From: Gammaproteobacteria bacterium
GTDB lineage: Bacteria; Pseudomonadota; Gammaproteobacteria; Pseudomonadales; Azotimanducaceae
Assembly: GCA_026705345.1 (NCBI GenBank)
Contig: JAPPAV010000137.1
Span: 30,695 to 94,694, forward strand
Reading direction: 5' to 3'
Length of the DNA stretch: 64,000 nt
The notes under the pieces are model-generated. The model was not told the origin of the DNA. It searched no databases and saw only the letters and a list, made by a program, of their open reading frames with translations. Shown here piece after piece: positions 63,408 to 64,000 of this stretch (position 1 is the stretch's first letter; each line of letters opens with the position of its first letter). Made by a program: the position numbers and the translations under genes.

Positions 63408-64000
63408 CTAGGCCGTTGCCGCCGCCCGCCGCCGCCCCCACCTGCCCGGCACCTCCGCCGGATCGACCGGCCCGAACCGCCGCCAGCTCTTCTCCAGCAG
63501 CCACGTCCGCGCCTCCGCAACCTCGCACCGCCGAAGCGCGTCGGCGCACTTCCCCGGCCGCGGCGGGGAGCGGCCCTTCCACCCGTCGAACCAGCGCGCC
63601 CTGGCGGGCGCGTCCCCCAACTCGCCCCGTCCAGCACCACCGGTGGCTTCCGGCCCCGACGCTCCCGGTAGTGCTTGCGCGCGTTCAGCAGAACGTACGC
63701 CAGGGCGTTGCGCACCTCCGTCGGCGTCCGCTTCGCCACGTGGTGGAACCGCGTCGCCAGCACCCGCCCCGTGCGTTGGTACACCCGGTTCACGCACCGC
63801 GCGAACCGCGCCCGGCGCAGCGCCGGCACGCCGTCGAGCACGCGCAGGGTCACCAGCAGTGGACAGCCGCGGGGAACGTCCTCGCGGGTCCGGTGCGGAA
63901 CCCGCGACCTGCGGACCCTTGGGCGGCCCGCTCCCGGGCGGGCGCCGCCGCGGCCGGACGGGCGGAACTCGAAGGTGGTCTGGCGGGAATCCTGGCGACG
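63408..64000 (-). pseudogene. REP-associated tyrosine transposase (RayT/IS200-like) remnant, HUH motif deleted
   Basis: On the minus strand the frame entering from the right edge reads RGGARPGAGRPRVRRSR and then VTLRVLDGVPALRRARF, the usual N-terminus of RayT transposases. It jumps directly to RVYQRTGRVLATRFHHVAK and TPTEVRNALAYVLLNARKH. Intact family members have about 60-70 residues between these blocks, including the HUH (HxH) catalytic motif; they are absent here. Near 63620 the coding signal shifts to another frame, giving WFDGWKGRSPPRPG and ARTWLLEKSWRRFGPVDPAE, the family's C-terminus. The gene is thus broken twice and not functional as a transposase. Its start lies outside the window. 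Confidence 0.75.

Overview
The window is GC-rich, densely coded bacterial chromosome. Gene content points to an uncultured gammaproteobacterium: a sufBCDS-type operon with sufT and sufE, an AlaA-like aminotransferase, TusA, a KpsF/GutQ-type arabinose-5-phosphate isomerase, HAE1-type RND pumps, many lipoproteins and a REP-associated (RayT-type) transposase remnant. I saw no rRNA, tRNA, CRISPR array, prophage or intact insertion sequence.

Layout. 0.2-2.8 kb: a LuxR-type regulator and a frameshifted surface-protein pseudogene. 3-10 kb: two paralogous FtsX/MacB-type permeases; one forms an operon with an HlyD-type adaptor and an ABC ATPase. Both permease genes are preceded by the same 18-bp inverted repeat (ATGCTA-N6-TAGCAT). 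10-23 kb: a lipoprotein/TPR protein, a secreted thioredoxin-fold protein and two tandem RND adaptor+permease pairs. The second permease carries a ~420-residue C-terminal extension that reads as a GlnE (glutamine-synthetase adenylyltransferase) domain with both catalytic aspartates lost. 23-31.7 kb: an inositol-monophosphatase-like phosphatase, a sulfatase, a sugar-phosphate isomerase, a small membrane-protein group, an alpha/beta hydrolase and a pair of TIGR04283/TIGR04282-type transferases. 32-38 kb: the sufBCDS-sufA-sufT-sufE operon behind an IscR type-1-like operator. 38-42 kb: an ABC-2 exporter, a CPBP protease and a methyltransferase.

42-56 kb, minus strand: twelve tightly packed genes that look like one envelope machine. 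They encode a TolQ/ExbB/MotA-type channel, two von Willebrand A proteins whose single N-terminal membrane helix has a TolR/ExbD-like Asp, an Hsp70/actin-fold protein with an FHA-like tail, an FGE-fold protein with PEGA repeats but no catalytic cysteines, TPR/PEGA proteins and several lipoproteins. One lipoprotein is a paralogue of the protein that opens the RND region, which ties the two loci together.

56-64 kb: TusA, an FAD dehydrogenase, aminotransferase, MsrB, gamma-glutamyltransferase, a spermidine-synthase-like protein split in two, an enoyl-CoA hydratase, and at the right edge a RayT transposase remnant lacking its HUH motif.

My strongest candidates for something undescribed are the RND-GlnE fusion and the twelve-gene TolQ/VWA/Hsp70-like envelope cluster. 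All functional calls are from reading translated sequence; no database search was run.
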